Below, piece after piece: positions 13,179 to 24,362 of a stretch of DNA of 64,000 nucleotides; the first letter of the stretch is position 1; every line of letters starts with the position of its first letter. The notes under the pieces are model-generated. The model searched no databases, was not told the DNA's origin, and saw nothing but the letters and a program-made list of their open reading frames with translations. The position numbers and the translations under genes were made by a program. This stretch comes from Lingula anatina (Eukaryota > Brachiopoda > Lingulata > Lingulida > Lingulidae), in the NCBI RefSeq assembly GCF_001039355.2, contig NW_019775442.1, positions 7,778 to 71,777 on the forward strand. The letters run 5' to 3'.

Positions 13179-13290
13179 CTTGAATCTCTTACATCGTTGT
13201 CCAGTGAAGACTGAAAATTGAGAAACTGTTTTGACGAAGACCTTCGTCCCACTACTTTTCCACTACCGGAAGTAAATTGTCAGGTTGATC
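13179..13290 (-). promoter_or_regulatory. Candidate promoter and first non-coding exon of the kinesin-3 gene (block copy 1)
   Basis: On the minus strand a good splice donor (TTCAAG then GTAAGC) places an exon end at 13179. About 90 bp upstream lies CCGGAAGT at 13266-13273, a consensus ETS/GABP site typical of TATA-less housekeeping promoters. The donor is kept in the second copy (exon end 18083, ETS site 18170-18177) although the intron bases after GTAA differ. No other minus-strand gene starts between here and the kinesin ATG exon, whose acceptor requires an upstream exon. Assigning this exon to the kinesin is inference. The transcription start is not fixed by the sequence. Confidence 0.45.
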
Positions 13291-13518
13291 ATAGAAACAA
13301 GATGACCCCGGCATGACCTTATGCATGGAGCATGGAACGAACCAAAACTTTCAAAATTAAACAATCTGTTATAACCAATGAAGCTTCATTTTAAATCTTA
13401 TAAAACCTTTGGAAATTATACAAAGAAATTCTTTAAGGTTTGACAAAGCGTTTGACAATCGTCTTTTGGAAAATCTTAATTTCAATCCTGTCGGAAAACA
13501 CCACTCACTTGTTGGGGC

Positions 13519-13788
13519 ATGCATGGCGGGCCGAGTACGGACAGCCGTGCAACTCTAACCCTAACTATTCTTGTGCCTCGTCTCGCGGCAAACCGTGCTG
13601 TTTTCCGAGACAAGCTTTCATCACGGGGACTTGGCATTCATTTAAACTCAAAAAAGCTTGTTTTTGCTCCGGCAACTTTGCTAAACGGTACCGACGGCTC
13701 TATCGCTCTTGGCACGGAGGCCCTTGTTGACCGCGATGGGCGACCGGTGCTAGGGTTCGTCCCTACTCGACGCTCTTTGTTTGGTTAA
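13519..13788 (+). other. GC-richer region with a small open frame (89 codons), unrecognised
   Basis: This stretch is clearly GC-richer than its surroundings and holds an 89-codon frame (MHGGPSTDSR... ending in TAA). A second, overlapping 96-codon frame starts at 13440. The block is nearly identical in the second copy (18420-18689). The few changes in the 89-codon frame are Ser to Thr, Ile to Val, a silent Thr change and Leu to Ser near the end. That is a mild pattern but far too little data to prove coding. No domain, signal peptide or family is recognised. It could be a CpG-island-like promoter segment just upstream of the minus-strand promoter at 13.2 kb, or a small exon of a divergent transcript. 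Confidence 0.3.
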
Positions 13789-13985
13789 TATTGGGCCTGG
13801 GATGTCTCCCAAGTTTGACTGCCAATTCATTAAACACCAGTGCTTTTAGAAAATGCTGCTTGGCACGAGTTTGGCCTTGTGGCGTTTTCTTACATGCGCA
13901 CATATTTCTTTTTAAGGAACAGAATCTCGCCTGGGTATCAGTGATAAATAGTGCTTTTCACCATTTCCAGATATGATTTTTTTTT

Positions 13986-13986
13986 N
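13986..13986. other. Single-base gap (N) at the join of duplication 1
   Basis: A lone N follows a T tract where copy 1 breaks off. The second copy continues through the same T tract (about 18880-18888) into unique DNA, so the N marks an assembly join. Confidence 0.9.
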
Positions 13987-14030
13987 CATCGGCATCGGCG
14001 ACGGCATCGGCGACGGCATCGGCGACGACA
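13987..14030. repeat. 12-bp GC-rich minisatellite
   Basis: About three and a half units of CATCGGCGACGG directly after the N, not found elsewhere in the window. Confidence 0.85.
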
Positions 14031-14047
14031 GACGCAGGTGATGGCAA

Positions 14048-14077
14048 TATGTACAGACACATCTGTGTCTGTACATA
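14048..14077. repeat. Near-perfect palindrome, 14-bp arms with 2-bp loop
   Basis: Arm TATGTACAGACACA at 14048-14061, loop TC, then its exact complement at 14064-14077. It sits between the N-flanking minisatellite and the start of block copy 2, so it may be a real hairpin or an artefact of a contig end. Confidence 0.85.
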
Positions 14078-16190
14078 AAAATTAACACTGCAAACATGCT
14101 GTGAATGCTAGCTACACTAGAATTACAGATACTAGTATACAACTCATTTTGGTCCTCATCAAATTGCAATGGGTAGTATCTGAGGCATTTACAGGATTCA
14201 TGTACATTTTGAAGTCATGTTTGAAGAAGTACGTAAGAGAAGCCTTTTCAACTTGAATATGTCTCTCTCTCTTTGTACGCAATCTCAATATCTATAAATA
14301 AGTCTAAGAAATCTTAGAGAAGCCCCTTCAATTTAAACATATTTTTCCCTTGGGTGAGTCCTCTACCCCTTCAATTTACTAGTAAAGTACTAGTAAAGTA
14401 CTAGTGTGGCTTCTACCCCATTAATTTAAAGAAATTTATGCTTCCCTTTTGAGCAGCCTGAACCCCTTCAATTTAAAGAAATGTTTCTTTCTGGTGCAGC
14501 CTGAGGATCCCAAGAAAAATAAATCAAAAGTATGAAGAATTTCAAATTTAATCTGCTCAGCACTACAAGTGCTGTCAATTTTGATGGTAACTGCCATTTG
14601 TATGAACTTGTACACGCGTATATGAATTCCCAAAGGCACGTGCATCAGTACAGACATTAACGTCACCACTGCTAGAAATCACTTTCCAGTTGCATGGCTA
14701 GTCAGTATATGCCTTTGTGAAAATAGCTAAATGAAGCAGAAATCACTTTCAAATCACATGATATGACAAGTCAGTTTATTCCTTTGTGAAAATAAAGTGG
14801 ATTTTAACTTCAAACTTGCTAGCACACACCAAATGTTTTGAATATTAGCTTAATATGCATTAGACATTTTAATATATATTTTGTTTACAACACATATACG
14901 TATATTTTGGCTCAGTGATAAGGTTGACAAATTTAGATATAGCAGGTTAACACAAAAATAATCTGGTTTCAGGTTCCATAAATTTTCAGTCATGCTAAGG
15001 CACCAACATTTCTCCCCACCCTGTAACCAGAGAAGCTTTAATTCAAAAAATGCCAGGCTACACTATACCAGTTATGTACAGGCCACAAATCATAACCACA
15101 CAAAATAGTAATAATCTGAAGCTTAGAAATGCATAAATACTGAAAAGCTGCTCATAACAGCCATTTACAAGTTTTTTCATGAAAAACATCTAGAATCTTT
15201 TAAAGCTTTATTATCCATTTACTCAGCCATAGGAAATATAATGACCTTTTCAATACTTCCATTAAATGCTATTCCTTCTTGTACCTAACTACATTTAACC
15301 ATATGTGAGAGGATTTGAAGGACAATTTGTCATTAATATGATATGCCAGACATATAAGTTATAACTCAAATTCTCAACACAATTTCTAAATAGCTGAAAC
15401 CAAGTGGTGTATGCTGCAAGCAGTATCCCCATACAAAGCTCTGCCTATCCTATCTATCATGTAGATTAGGTAACTCTTTAATTATTGATTATTAGTGCTT
15501 TGTAGCGCCAGTCATAGCCTCTTAGTATGATGGTGACGACACTTGCACTGTGTCCTTATATTAGACTGCACTTGTGCGTGGACTACTCAGTACACTGTAT
15601 AATAGGGAGTGAAAAGTAACCTCTAGTAAACGTATATATATGCCAATGCTGATAACTATAAGTATTTGAGTATTTTTCATTAAGGGTTTCTTCTATAAAA
15701 CAGATACCAAAATATCATTATTGAAGTACAAAGGGTAATTCTGATTTTTGCTGTTGTTTATAAGAAACTGTTCTTACATATGCTAATGAAATTGTTTATA
15801 TGTAAATATGGAAATTTCTGCTCTTGGACACGCTCCACTCTACCCTACCCCATCCCCATCCCATCTCCACCACACCCCACCACAGCACAACATGGCCTAT
15901 TCTCTCCTATTATATATATATATTAATTCAGAACATGTCTGAGTGGCCAGGATATCATGATCTGCACACGGCATACAAATTATTGAACACTGATCCACAC
16001 TCATCAGCATAATGTACAACAAACCTGTCAATACCACAGGGTCAGGCTGACAAAATACATCACCACTGGACCATAACAAACCCATCGGAGATAATTATGA
16101 TGTTTACCAAGCTGGAGAATATCATGATTTTGAGTTAAATAAAGTATAGACTATATGTATATAAATGGAAAAAGACAAAGAAGAACTTAA

Positions 16191-16548
16191 TAATAATAAT
16201 AATATATTTATTTTGAGTCTAAACTCCATATAAATATGTTCATTAGACTTTACAAATATGTACATACAAATAACAGATAGACAACTGGTCATAACACACT
16301 GTGTACACGATCTCGCCTCCCTGGGGAGGATACAGCCCCGCTGCCGTATGAGGCGCTGAGTGCTATCAAACTGACAATATCGTTCTCTGCCTGACCAGGA
16401 CCCTGCTTCAACCCCAAAGTGCTGAGTGCCAAGCGGGGAGACAGCAGGTACCGTTTATAAAGGACTGGTATGTCCCCGGACGGGGTTTGAACCCACGTCC
16501 TCCCGCTCCGGAGGCGGACACTCTAACCACAAGGCCATCCGGTCGGTT
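16191..16548 (-). mobile_element. tRNA-derived SINE with (ATT)n tail and AACTTAA target duplication
   Basis: Read on the minus strand, the element starts with a tRNA-like head at 16548. It has an A-box-like TGGCCTTGTGG, an anticodon-arm stem with loop CTCCGGA, and a perfect B box GGTTCAAACCC (16493-16483). An unrelated body of about 250 bp follows, then AATAAATATATT and an ATT-repeat tail at the 16191 end. AACTTAA flanks both sides (16184-16190 and 16549-16555). Block copy 1 lacks the insert. This is the standard layout of a Pol III-transcribed SINE mobilised by a LINE partner. No partner LINE is in the window. Confidence 0.92.
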
Positions 16549-17011
16549 AACTTAAACAATATGCCCAACAAAAAAATCTCCCCATAAAAGACACAAGTGC
16601 AGGTGGACAGGTATGTTCTGAAGTTACAGGTCTTGTTCCAAACTGTCAGCAAGCAATGTCCATCTGGGTCAGTGGTCAAGCACAGTGGATGACAGCCTGC
16701 AGGTCTTTGCTCCAGCAGAGTGTGTCACATATTTAACTCATAGTATCTTTCATCTATTAAAGTTATCACTGGATTATCCCCACACTTCAGGGCCTCCCCC
16801 CCTTACTTAACTGTGATAGGACAATAAGATAAGATAACATCAGATTGGTTTACTGTAGCTATATTAAGGCATCATATACACCTACAACAACAACTGATTT
16901 CAAACCCACACTTCAGAGGACCACAGAAACAGGCTTCATATTTTGCCAGAGATAGCTAGGAGGCTATATTATAAGCCTGAATCTTCCTATTATCTATTAA
17001 GTTACCTGTGT

Positions 17012-17169
17012 CAGGCCCATAGCCAGGGGGGTTCGAAAGAACCACCCTTTTTGCTTGGAAAAGGTCCACTCTGGGTAAAATTTGATTTATGTACTTGAGG
17101 ATTTTATGGTAAAAGGTCCACTTTTTCAGAAAACGAACCCCCCTTCTGAAATTGCTGGCTACGGGCCTG
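17012..17169. mobile_element. hAT-like MITE, CAGGCCCRTAGCCAG family, TGTGT target duplication
   Basis: Terminal repeats CAGGCCCATAGCCAG and CTGGCTACGGGCCTG (one mismatch), then G/C runs. Flanked by TGTGT at 17007-17011 and 17170-17174. Absent from block copy 1. Same family as 62287-62454 in opposite orientation, sharing the internal AAAAGGTCCACTTT motif (as complement). Confidence 0.9.
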
Positions 17170-18419
17170 TGTGTTTATGTTTCACAGATGTTACAAATTG
17201 ATTTCTGTGTGTCACAGCTTTCCATGCTGTCCCTGTAGATAATAACAGTTGCTTTGCAAAGCTCCAGATCCACTGAAAGATAACCCCAGGGTATCATAAG
17301 AACAATATGCATTCAAAGCAATGACACAAACTGAGGTTCTGCTAATTCTCATAAATTCATCTTTTCAGTAAAAGACCTGAAAAGTGTTCCATCTTCCACT
17401 CAACGAAGTCTCTTTTCTCCAAGATATCTCACACAACTGTGGTGCTAAAATATTTCAGTAGCGGCTAATTCCATTGCCAGTCCTTCACCATATAATGTGT
17501 TAAATAAGAAGTCATAAATTGAAGTAATAAAATTAGCTAATACATCCATATGAACATCCATATCCAAACATTCATTTCTTCATCTAATTGTATAATTTAA
17601 TATACACTTCTTTATCCTCTCACAATAACACAATTCAACCACAAAGTGCAAACATCAACCACATTTGTTGAAAAAAATTGTAATGATCTGAATCTCAGTA
17701 ATATCATTATCTCTGCCCAACCAGTCAGAGCCAGAAGCAGAAAAGCTACAGCCACCTTTCCGCCTTTGACGCCACAGGCGCGACATTCCTCTATTTGTGA
17801 ACGAAAAACACTCTAGAGAACCAAAGCATTGGACTCAACACAGCACTAAAATGCACTTTTCTTTTTGCTATACATATCATTTTCACGACAGCGGGGGGAA
17901 TAGCAACACATGATAATGACTCATCCGACATCAAACATATTCAGAATATTTATTGATTGCCTTGTGAAAATGCCAAGCAGAGAAAATAGAAAATCTGCGG
18001 TGATGTTGTAGAACGTTCTGGGAACTTATTCCTGATAATGTCCTCTCTACTCAAGCGAAATGTATCAAGCTATAAATCTTACCTTGAATTTCTTACATCG
18101 TTGTCCTGTGAAGACTGAAAATTGAGAAACTGTTTTGATGAAGACCTTCGTCCCACTACTTTTCCACTACCGGAAGTAAATTGTCAGGTTGATCATAGAA
18201 ACAAGATGACCCCGGCATGACCTTATGCATGGAGCATGGAACGAAACAAAACTTTCAAAATTAAACAATCTGTTATAACCAATGAAGCTTCATTTTAAAT
18301 CTTATAAAGCCTTTGGAAATTATACAAAATCCTTTAAGGTTTGACAAAGCGTTTGACAATCGTCTTTTGGAAAATCTTAATTTCAATCCTGTCGGAAAAC
18401 ACCACTCACTTGTTGGGGC

Positions 18420-18689
18420 ATGCATGGCGGGCCGAGTACGGACAGCCGTGCAACTCTAACCCTAACTATTCTTGTGCCTCGTCTCGCGGCAAACCGTGCT
18501 GTTTTCCGAGACAAGCTTTCATCACGGGGACTTGGCATTCATTTAAACTCAAAAAAGCTTGTTTTTGCTCCGGCAACTTTGCTAAACGGTACCGACGGCA
18601 CTGTCGCTCTTGGCACGGAGGCCCTTGTTGACCGCGATGGGCGACCGGTGCTAGGGTTCGTCCCTACCCGACGCTCTTCGTTTGGTTAA
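18420..18689 (+). other. Second copy of the small GC-richer open frame
   Basis: Near-identical duplicate of 13519-13788 with the same 89-codon frame length and stop. See that entry. Confidence 0.3.
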
Positions 18690-18890
18690 TATTGGGCCTG
18701 GGATGTCTCCCAAGTTTGACTGCCAATTCATTAAACACCAGTGCTTTTAGAAAATGCTGCTTGGCACGAGTTTGGCCTTGTGGCGTTTTCTTACATGCGC
18801 ACATATTTCTTTTTAAGGAACAGAATCTCGCCTGGGTATCAGTGATAAATAGTGCTTTTCACCATTTCCAGATATGATTTTTTTTTTTCA

Positions 18891-20310
18891 TTTTGTATCT
18901 CTAAGTCCAAGAAAAATCTATGCCAGTACTCCTGCTTTTGTAGGTCCCTGAATTTCGCCACTGAGGCTATTTTCCTTCTACTTTTTTAAATTTTAAATTT
19001 CTTTATAATTAAAAATATTAATAATTAAGCCCTTTAGTGTATTCAAGATTTTGTTAGTTCCACTTCAATCGATCCCAAATTCTATGAATATTTTACCTAA
19101 AATAAGTCCGCACTTTTTTGTGTGTGATCAAACTCTTTAGGAGGGAGTAATTAGAAGACAACTACAAGGAAGGATATGATATCAAAATAAAACATGAGGT
19201 GCAGCTTATTTGCCTTTAAAAGACAGAGCATACCACTCTGCCAAAAAATCTAAAACAGTACACAAAAATCTTCTATTTAACACATCATCAGAAAATGTTT
19301 TATAAAAATAAATAAAAATTTATTTCAGTAAAATATGTTAAGATACACAAATCAACAAATTCTTTAAACATGTTTTTATATAATAATTTTAAAGACATTA
19401 TGTTTTAGCAAGTCTGCTACAGAAGTTGTTTAATAACCACTGATAATAATCTAGTAATGCACAAAAAAACAAGGAGATATTAATTATACACATGAATTGA
19501 CATCTTCAGACATGAACCTAGGTTTAAAAAAACCTCTAAACATGGGATCCCACACCTAACCTTGACAAATCTCAGGAACAATCAGAATTGAATTTAAAAA
19601 AAGCGGTATTCTGCTTTTCCGCAGAAAAAACCTGTCTGCAACTATTGCCATTGTCAGCAATTTGAAATTAGACTCAGAGATGCAGAATTCTTCAATGGCT
19701 TAATATAATTACAAATACTCCAAACTGAAGAACAACCAATTTTATAAAATGAAAAGTAGAAATAATTTAAATGTAAGCAATATTTCCTCAAAACATCTGT
19801 TATAACATTTTCTTCTGACAATGGCTTGTTACAGGTTGCAGTATCTGGAGATTTAAACAATTTTGGTAAAAATAGGAAAAGAGAAATTGATTTTTTCAGA
19901 AAAGTGAAGACAGGAAAAGCCCATAATCTCCAGTAGTCCAAATCTTCAAACATTATCTTTCAACATTTTTTCCTTGATTATCTATAAAACTAAAGATCAC
20001 TCCAAGTGAGCACACTGCAGCCGAGGAAAAATGCAAAATATTCTTTGTAAAATATAACGAAAGTCAAAATCAGTTGAAATTGTAACAAATTTTATCCTCA
20101 ATTTTAAATCAAGATTTTTGAAAAACATTTGTGACATCTTGTTCAGTGGGAAAAAAAACAATGCCAACGGCCCAATGATAACATAAATCTATGATAGGTG
20201 TAAGTACTAATGGTACGATTCATCCAAAAGAATTTTGATTCCATTCCTCTTCGCGACGTGTAAAACTGTGACAGTATTGCTGTGCTTAGTAAGTCCAAAA
20301 TCTCCCAAAG
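18891..20310. other. 3' flank of TRAIP; AT-rich, no gene seen
   Basis: Very AT-rich DNA after the end of duplication 1. It should contain the TRAIP 3' UTR and poly(A) site. TTTATT at about 19320 would be an AATAAA on the minus strand, but I cannot choose among several AT-rich candidates. The 99-codon minus frame at 19654-19953 shows no recognisable protein. Confidence 0.5.
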
Positions 20311-21146
20311 TCATTTTGGTTCAGGTGAAACAAACCTACTAAGTGTTGGCAATGGTGGCCTTTTACTAGATTTGTTAAATGTTTTCAGTGAGGGTCCCTT
20401 GGAGGACTTCACTTTCGCAGTGAGTGGTCTTGGTAGGGGCTGGACAAAGGTCATATGACCCCCGAGTCCGTTGTAACCAGTTCTGAACACAGAGGACTGA
20501 CTACCAGCTTTGTTCTTGTTAAAGATGGAGTACTGACCAAAATCTGGCATGTTGCTAATGTCCTCTAAGTCACATTTCAGTTTTTTAGCAGGATTATTTG
20601 TGGAGTTTGTAGCAGCAGAAGTAATTTTAACATATTGTAAGTTATTCTCATTGCACTCTCGTTTGGCAACAGTATTTGGACTGGGTTTGACGGGTACAGG
20701 CGACTGAAACAGGTCAGGGGTCACATCAAGGTCAATGGCCTCAGTGTCGCCCCCTACAGGTGTGGATAGTTGTGGCGCTGGGCTCTCGTGTAAGAGTCTG
20801 TGCGCAAAACTTGCTGCAGTGCTATTTGGGGAGCCAATTGCTTTTTCCAATTTCTCAATTTTCTTTCTGAGACTCATCCTCTCTTTCTCCGCGTGTTTCA
20901 AATCCTCCTCCGACATCCTTAACATTTCTTTGGCAGATAATAACTCCTCCGTTCTGTCCTGCAAAAGTTTCTTTTTGGACGCTAATTCTTTTTTGTGCTT
21001 ATCTATGTCAGTGCGCAACTGATTCCTCTCCTGTTTGATAGTGGTCTGCTCTTGTTTTAGGAGGGTAACGTAAGTACACAGCTGCTTGACCGCCCCCTCT
21101 CCACTGCCCCAGTGGTTGACCAACTCCTGGACATCTTCTTGCTGAC
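20311..21146 (-). CDS. TRAIP E3 ubiquitin ligase, coding exon 3 (C-terminal half)
   Basis: The acceptor TTGTTTCAG lies just above 21146 and the stop is TGA at 20313-20311. The exon supplies the second coiled-coil block (long Glu/Lys/Gln heptad-like stretch to about 20855) and the Ser/Pro-rich tail. Landmarks shared with vertebrate TRAIP are a VxxLVxxWGxGxxAVxQL segment at the exon start, LLHESPAP in the middle, and FRTGYNGLGGHMTFVQP near the C-terminus. The last matches the conserved RTGFDGLGGRTKFIQP block of the human protein. The final residues (LSRFVSPEPK) lack the aromatic PCNA-interacting end described in vertebrate TRAIP, so PCNA binding by that route is not evident here. Confidence 0.93.
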
Positions 21147-21447
21147 CTGAAACAATAAATATGATGTAGAAATTATGTACCTGTAATAATATGGACACTG
21201 CTAAAGTTATCCTTAATTGAGTAACTCAATTGTTATCAAATTAAAACTTGCAATTGGCTATCACTTACACAATTTATTCAAGAGCAAATTTCTCTGACTA
21301 TCAGTTTTCATCCTAATATTTTTATTTTCTATTTTAAAATTTTCAAATTAGCTAAGGAAAAGATTATGTTTGGATTTTCTAATAACAGTATATCAGTAAA
21401 AACGGTATCCATTTAACTGGCCAGGTAGAAAATATCAATGCCAATAC

Positions 21448-21869
21448 CTTTTATAACCAACTCTACACTCTGTAAATCCTGAAGTTTCTTCCGCAGTCTC
21501 TTGGTCTCTTCTTTACAATTCTGAGCCTCTTTCTGCTGATCTTGATAGTAACTCAACTCACTCCTCAGGGACTGGTTGGTTTGCTGCTCTCGTTTGTACA
21601 TATCATGAGTCTTACGCTTGTTCTTTTCCACCTCAGCAAGCTGTTTTTGTAAAGCTTTAAGCTCTTCAAAGAGTTCATTTTTCTCACGTTCTTTTTGTTT
21701 CACTACCAGGCGTACTGTATCCAGCTCGTTTTTAACTTTTCCTACATCGCAGTTGTCTCCCTCATCCTCAGCAAGGTCAAAGAAGAGTTTATGGATGACG
21801 CTGCGCCTGTTGACATTGAGCCGGCACTGTGGGCAAGTGTTGGACTGCTCCATCCATCTCATCAGGCAG
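21448..21869 (-). CDS. TRAIP E3 ubiquitin ligase, coding exon 2 (RING second half, coiled coil)
   Basis: A 422-nt exon with acceptor CCCTCCAG above 21869 and donor G/GTATTGG below 21448. It completes the RING (HCLMRWMEQSNTCPQC) and continues into VIHKLFFDLAEDE, the block that follows the RING in TRAIP (human NKLFFDLAQEE), then a long Lys/Glu/Gln-rich coiled coil. Exon phases 2 and 1 join the neighbouring exons without a break. The deduced whole protein is 448 aa against 469 in human. Upstream CDS is at 22448-22360 and downstream CDS at 21146-20311. Confidence 0.95.
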
Positions 21870-22359
21870 CTGGAGGGATAACAAGTATCTGGCCATTAAA
21901 GATGCATAGGGACTCAATTTTTCGTACAAAAGTCAACCAGATGTAACTTCATCATTTCAAATAGTATAACATAAGAGAAATGCCAAAAAGACACCATTTC
22001 ATATTACTAAGAAGTTTACAACCAAAAATTTTAAGAAGGTGCAGTTCAAAAACTCTTTTATGGGTGATAAAGTGATCAATTTGGTTAATCCCTTGGCATA
22101 TCGACTTTATTTGACTGGTATAAGAAACTAATAGAAGTGGTTTATATGTGTTATTGGGAATCCATGCTCCACTATCACTTGATTCATACATACTTTAACT
22201 TTCCCGTCTTTGCATTAACTAAGTTTTCAAAATGAAATTTGGTTTTTCGGAAAAACTGTAAATATGCTACAGTCACCCAAATGATGGTTATTCTTTTATC
22301 ATAAATTGAGATGAACTTGAGCACAGAAACGGACATGGGATATGCTGCTAAATACTCAC

Positions 22360-22469
22360 TGATCATGGAAGGTGTGTCCGCAAGGCACGGCCGAGACGTC
22401 AGCCTCGCGGTCAAACTGCTCAGCGCAGATGCTGCACACAAAATGCATGGCTGTTTTCTTCACAGCCCT
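22360..22469 (-). CDS. TRAIP E3 ubiquitin ligase, first coding exon (start codon, RING first half)
   Basis: TRAIP is a nuclear RING-type ubiquitin ligase that ubiquitinates the replicative helicase and DNA-protein crosslinks at converging forks. Acceptor AATTTTAG lies near 22470, ATG at 22448-22446, donor CA/GTGAGT at 22360. The 89 coding nucleotides give MHFVCSICAEQF... to FHD plus two bases. Spliced to 21869, the RING zinc ligands are Cys5, Cys8, Cys23, His25, His28, Cys31, Cys42 and Cys45, the C3H2C3 pattern of TRAIP with all ligands intact. Codons upstream of the ATG in this frame are intronic. The ATG follows 21 nt of 5' UTR in this exon. Confidence 0.95.
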
Positions 22470-22872
22470 AAAATTTTGAAAACATGAGAACACACTGAAC
22501 GTAAATTTATATTTATAATAAAAACAAATCAGTAAATTAGGTGTTTTAAACAATCATACTAAAAAGCATCTTTAAAATGTTTTTCCAATCTAAAGCCCAT
22601 TAATGCAATTCGCAGGGGCATCCATACAGAAAAAATACACCGTTAGGTTTGCCTAAAATCGAGTTTTGATGGGCCTTGATGGGCAGTGCGTGCCATGGCA
22701 GTGGATTATGTGATCGAGACATACGTACTGTTTTTAGTAAATCTGTGGATTATTAGAAACATTTAAATCGCTTTTCTTACCTTTAAAAAGATAGTGGAGG
22801 AAGCCGTAAGACAGAAATCATTGCTATGTCATGATTTTTGTTAAATCATTAAGATCTAATAATTCGACTTAC

Positions 22873-22990
22873 GAAACACAGGATACGAAATCCGCGCCAT
22901 ATATGTGCGCCTGCGTGAATCTAATCCAAACTTCCGGTCTGTAAAAAGCGGAGGTCTTGTGTACCTTGCTCTGCGTTATCGGTGTCATAT
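22873..22990 (-). promoter_or_regulatory. Candidate TRAIP promoter and non-coding first exon
   Basis: A strong minus-strand donor (GTTTC then GTAAGTCG) ends an exon at 22873, about 400 bp upstream of the acceptor of the start-codon exon. CTTCCGG at 22931-22937, an ETS-family site on the minus strand, lies 60 bp above the donor, and no TATA box is evident. The exact start site is unknown. A minus open frame of 70 codons runs through this exon but has no recognisable similarity. Confidence 0.55.
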
Positions 22991-23958
22991 CAAGACTTAT
23001 GTATACATATGGGGCGGTTAAATGGCTTGAGATACCTTTTTGAAACGGGAATGGATCGTGTTTTCTATGTTTTTTTTTCAACCCAAGTGCAAATTAACTG
23101 TTTATTCCTTCATTCGCAATATAGGGTACTACATTAGCCAAATAAACCATCTAATTTTCCTAGTTTTACACATAGCCTAAATATTTTTCATTCTTCACTT
23201 TTTATCAACTAATCAGTTACAGGACCCTGTATGTGATCTTCTTTTTTCCTTTTGATTTATTTATTTATTTATTTATTTTTATTTATTTATATATTTATAT
23301 ATCACTTTTTAGTTTTGTCGTCATATCTCATAATTTCTAACATTGTAAAATCAGGGAACAGATTCAGCAGATTGTTTATTACTTGTGTAACTGAAAGAAA
23401 AACTATGTAGGCCTACCATACAGACCAAAGTCATTCTCAAGTTTAATAATAGATTAATTTGGATGATAAAATCAAAATCCGAGAAAGATTCAGGAGGCTT
23501 TATAATTTTTGCAAAGTTTCTAAGTCGGTTCGAACCAGAAAACTCGTTTGTTTTTATTTGCTGTAGAAGGGCGAAGCCCGCGAGGTTGCTATCGGTATAA
23601 GCCCCTATATATAGGCCTAATGGAAAATAACACAAATGAAATAGTCCTGTACATTAATATAATTCATCCCAAGTGGGTTTCATTTTTGCCAATTAAGATC
23701 ATTTCATATTATAGTAATGAATAGGGGGCCTATACATAAAACATATGAGAAGAAAATTTTGAATTCTTTTCTATTATTCCGGTCCTTTGGCATCCTGAGC
23801 TGGTTAACAAACTTTCAATGTCATATAGACCTACTGGCATGCGTGAATGTTCAATTCTAATTAACAAAATATAACTATATACTGAGTAGGCCTAAGTCAT
23901 TTTGTAAATAGATCGTGTAATATGTACCGGTACTGATACTCTAGGCCTACCAACCATT

Positions 23959-24238
23959 ATTACCTCCGCCAAGGAGTTATGTTTTCATCCCTATTTGTTT
24001 GTCTGTTTGTCCGTCTGTCATAAACATAACTCAAAAAGTTATGGACCGATTTTGATTAAATTTTCAGGAACTGTCAGAAGTGGACCAAGGAAGAGAAGAT
24101 TAGTTTTTGGTGATGATCCGGATCACTAATCAACCAATAATCAATCAATAACCAATGAAAACTTAGGGGTGAAACGGCATTGGGTGGAGACTTTGCTGCC
24201 TCGGCGGAGGTCTACGCTCTCGGAGTGCTTTTCTAGTT
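23959..24238. mobile_element. Dispersed repeat, TACCTCCGCC ... GGCGGAGG type
   Basis: Starts TTACCTCCGCCAAGGAG and ends TCGGCGGAGGTCTACGCTCT...TTTTCTAG, with CCTCCGCC and GGCGGAGG as inverted ends, and contains GTTTGTCTGTTTGTCCGTCTG and AACTCAAAAAGTTATGGAC. I recognise this text as a repeat widespread in marine animal genomes. It has no coding capacity here. Confidence 0.75.
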
Positions 24239-24362
24239 TAACATCTGGAGTGCTCATTTATTCGCAAGGCTGTCACACCTATCACAGCCACATTCACTGG
24301 CAAAGTCTCACTGTCCGCACTGTAAGATGAAATCGATGGAAGCAAAAAAAAATTATAACTTA

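Larger units (their letters stand above)
9331..13985. repeat. Tandem segmental duplication 1, copy 1 (ends near a single N)
   Basis: This block is repeated at about 14077-18890 in the same orientation with high identity, many small indels and several kb-scale landmarks in the same order. It ends in a poly-T tract immediately before the lone N at 13986. Copy-specific differences include a 167-bp transposon at 11213-11379 that is absent from copy 2. The block carries the candidate promoter and first exon near 13.2 kb. Confidence 0.92.
14077..18890. repeat. Tandem segmental duplication 1, copy 2
   Basis: Homologous to 9331-13985 in the same order and orientation. Extra sequence relative to copy 1 includes a tRNA-derived SINE (16191-16548) and a 158-bp CAG...CTG element (17012-17169). 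It contains the second copies of the candidate promoter (donor at 18083, ETS site 18170-18177) and of the small open frame (18420-18689). Past about 18890 the sequence continues as unique DNA. Confidence 0.92.

Noticed and set aside
16455-16679. 74-codon minus frame ending in SNPVRGHTSP-like text
   Set aside because: It reads across the tRNA head of a SINE.
9331-18890. A genuine recent tandem gene-region duplication
   Set aside because: The N near the join, the truncated left copy end and the presence/absence polymorphisms fit allelic contigs better. Kept open as the alternative.
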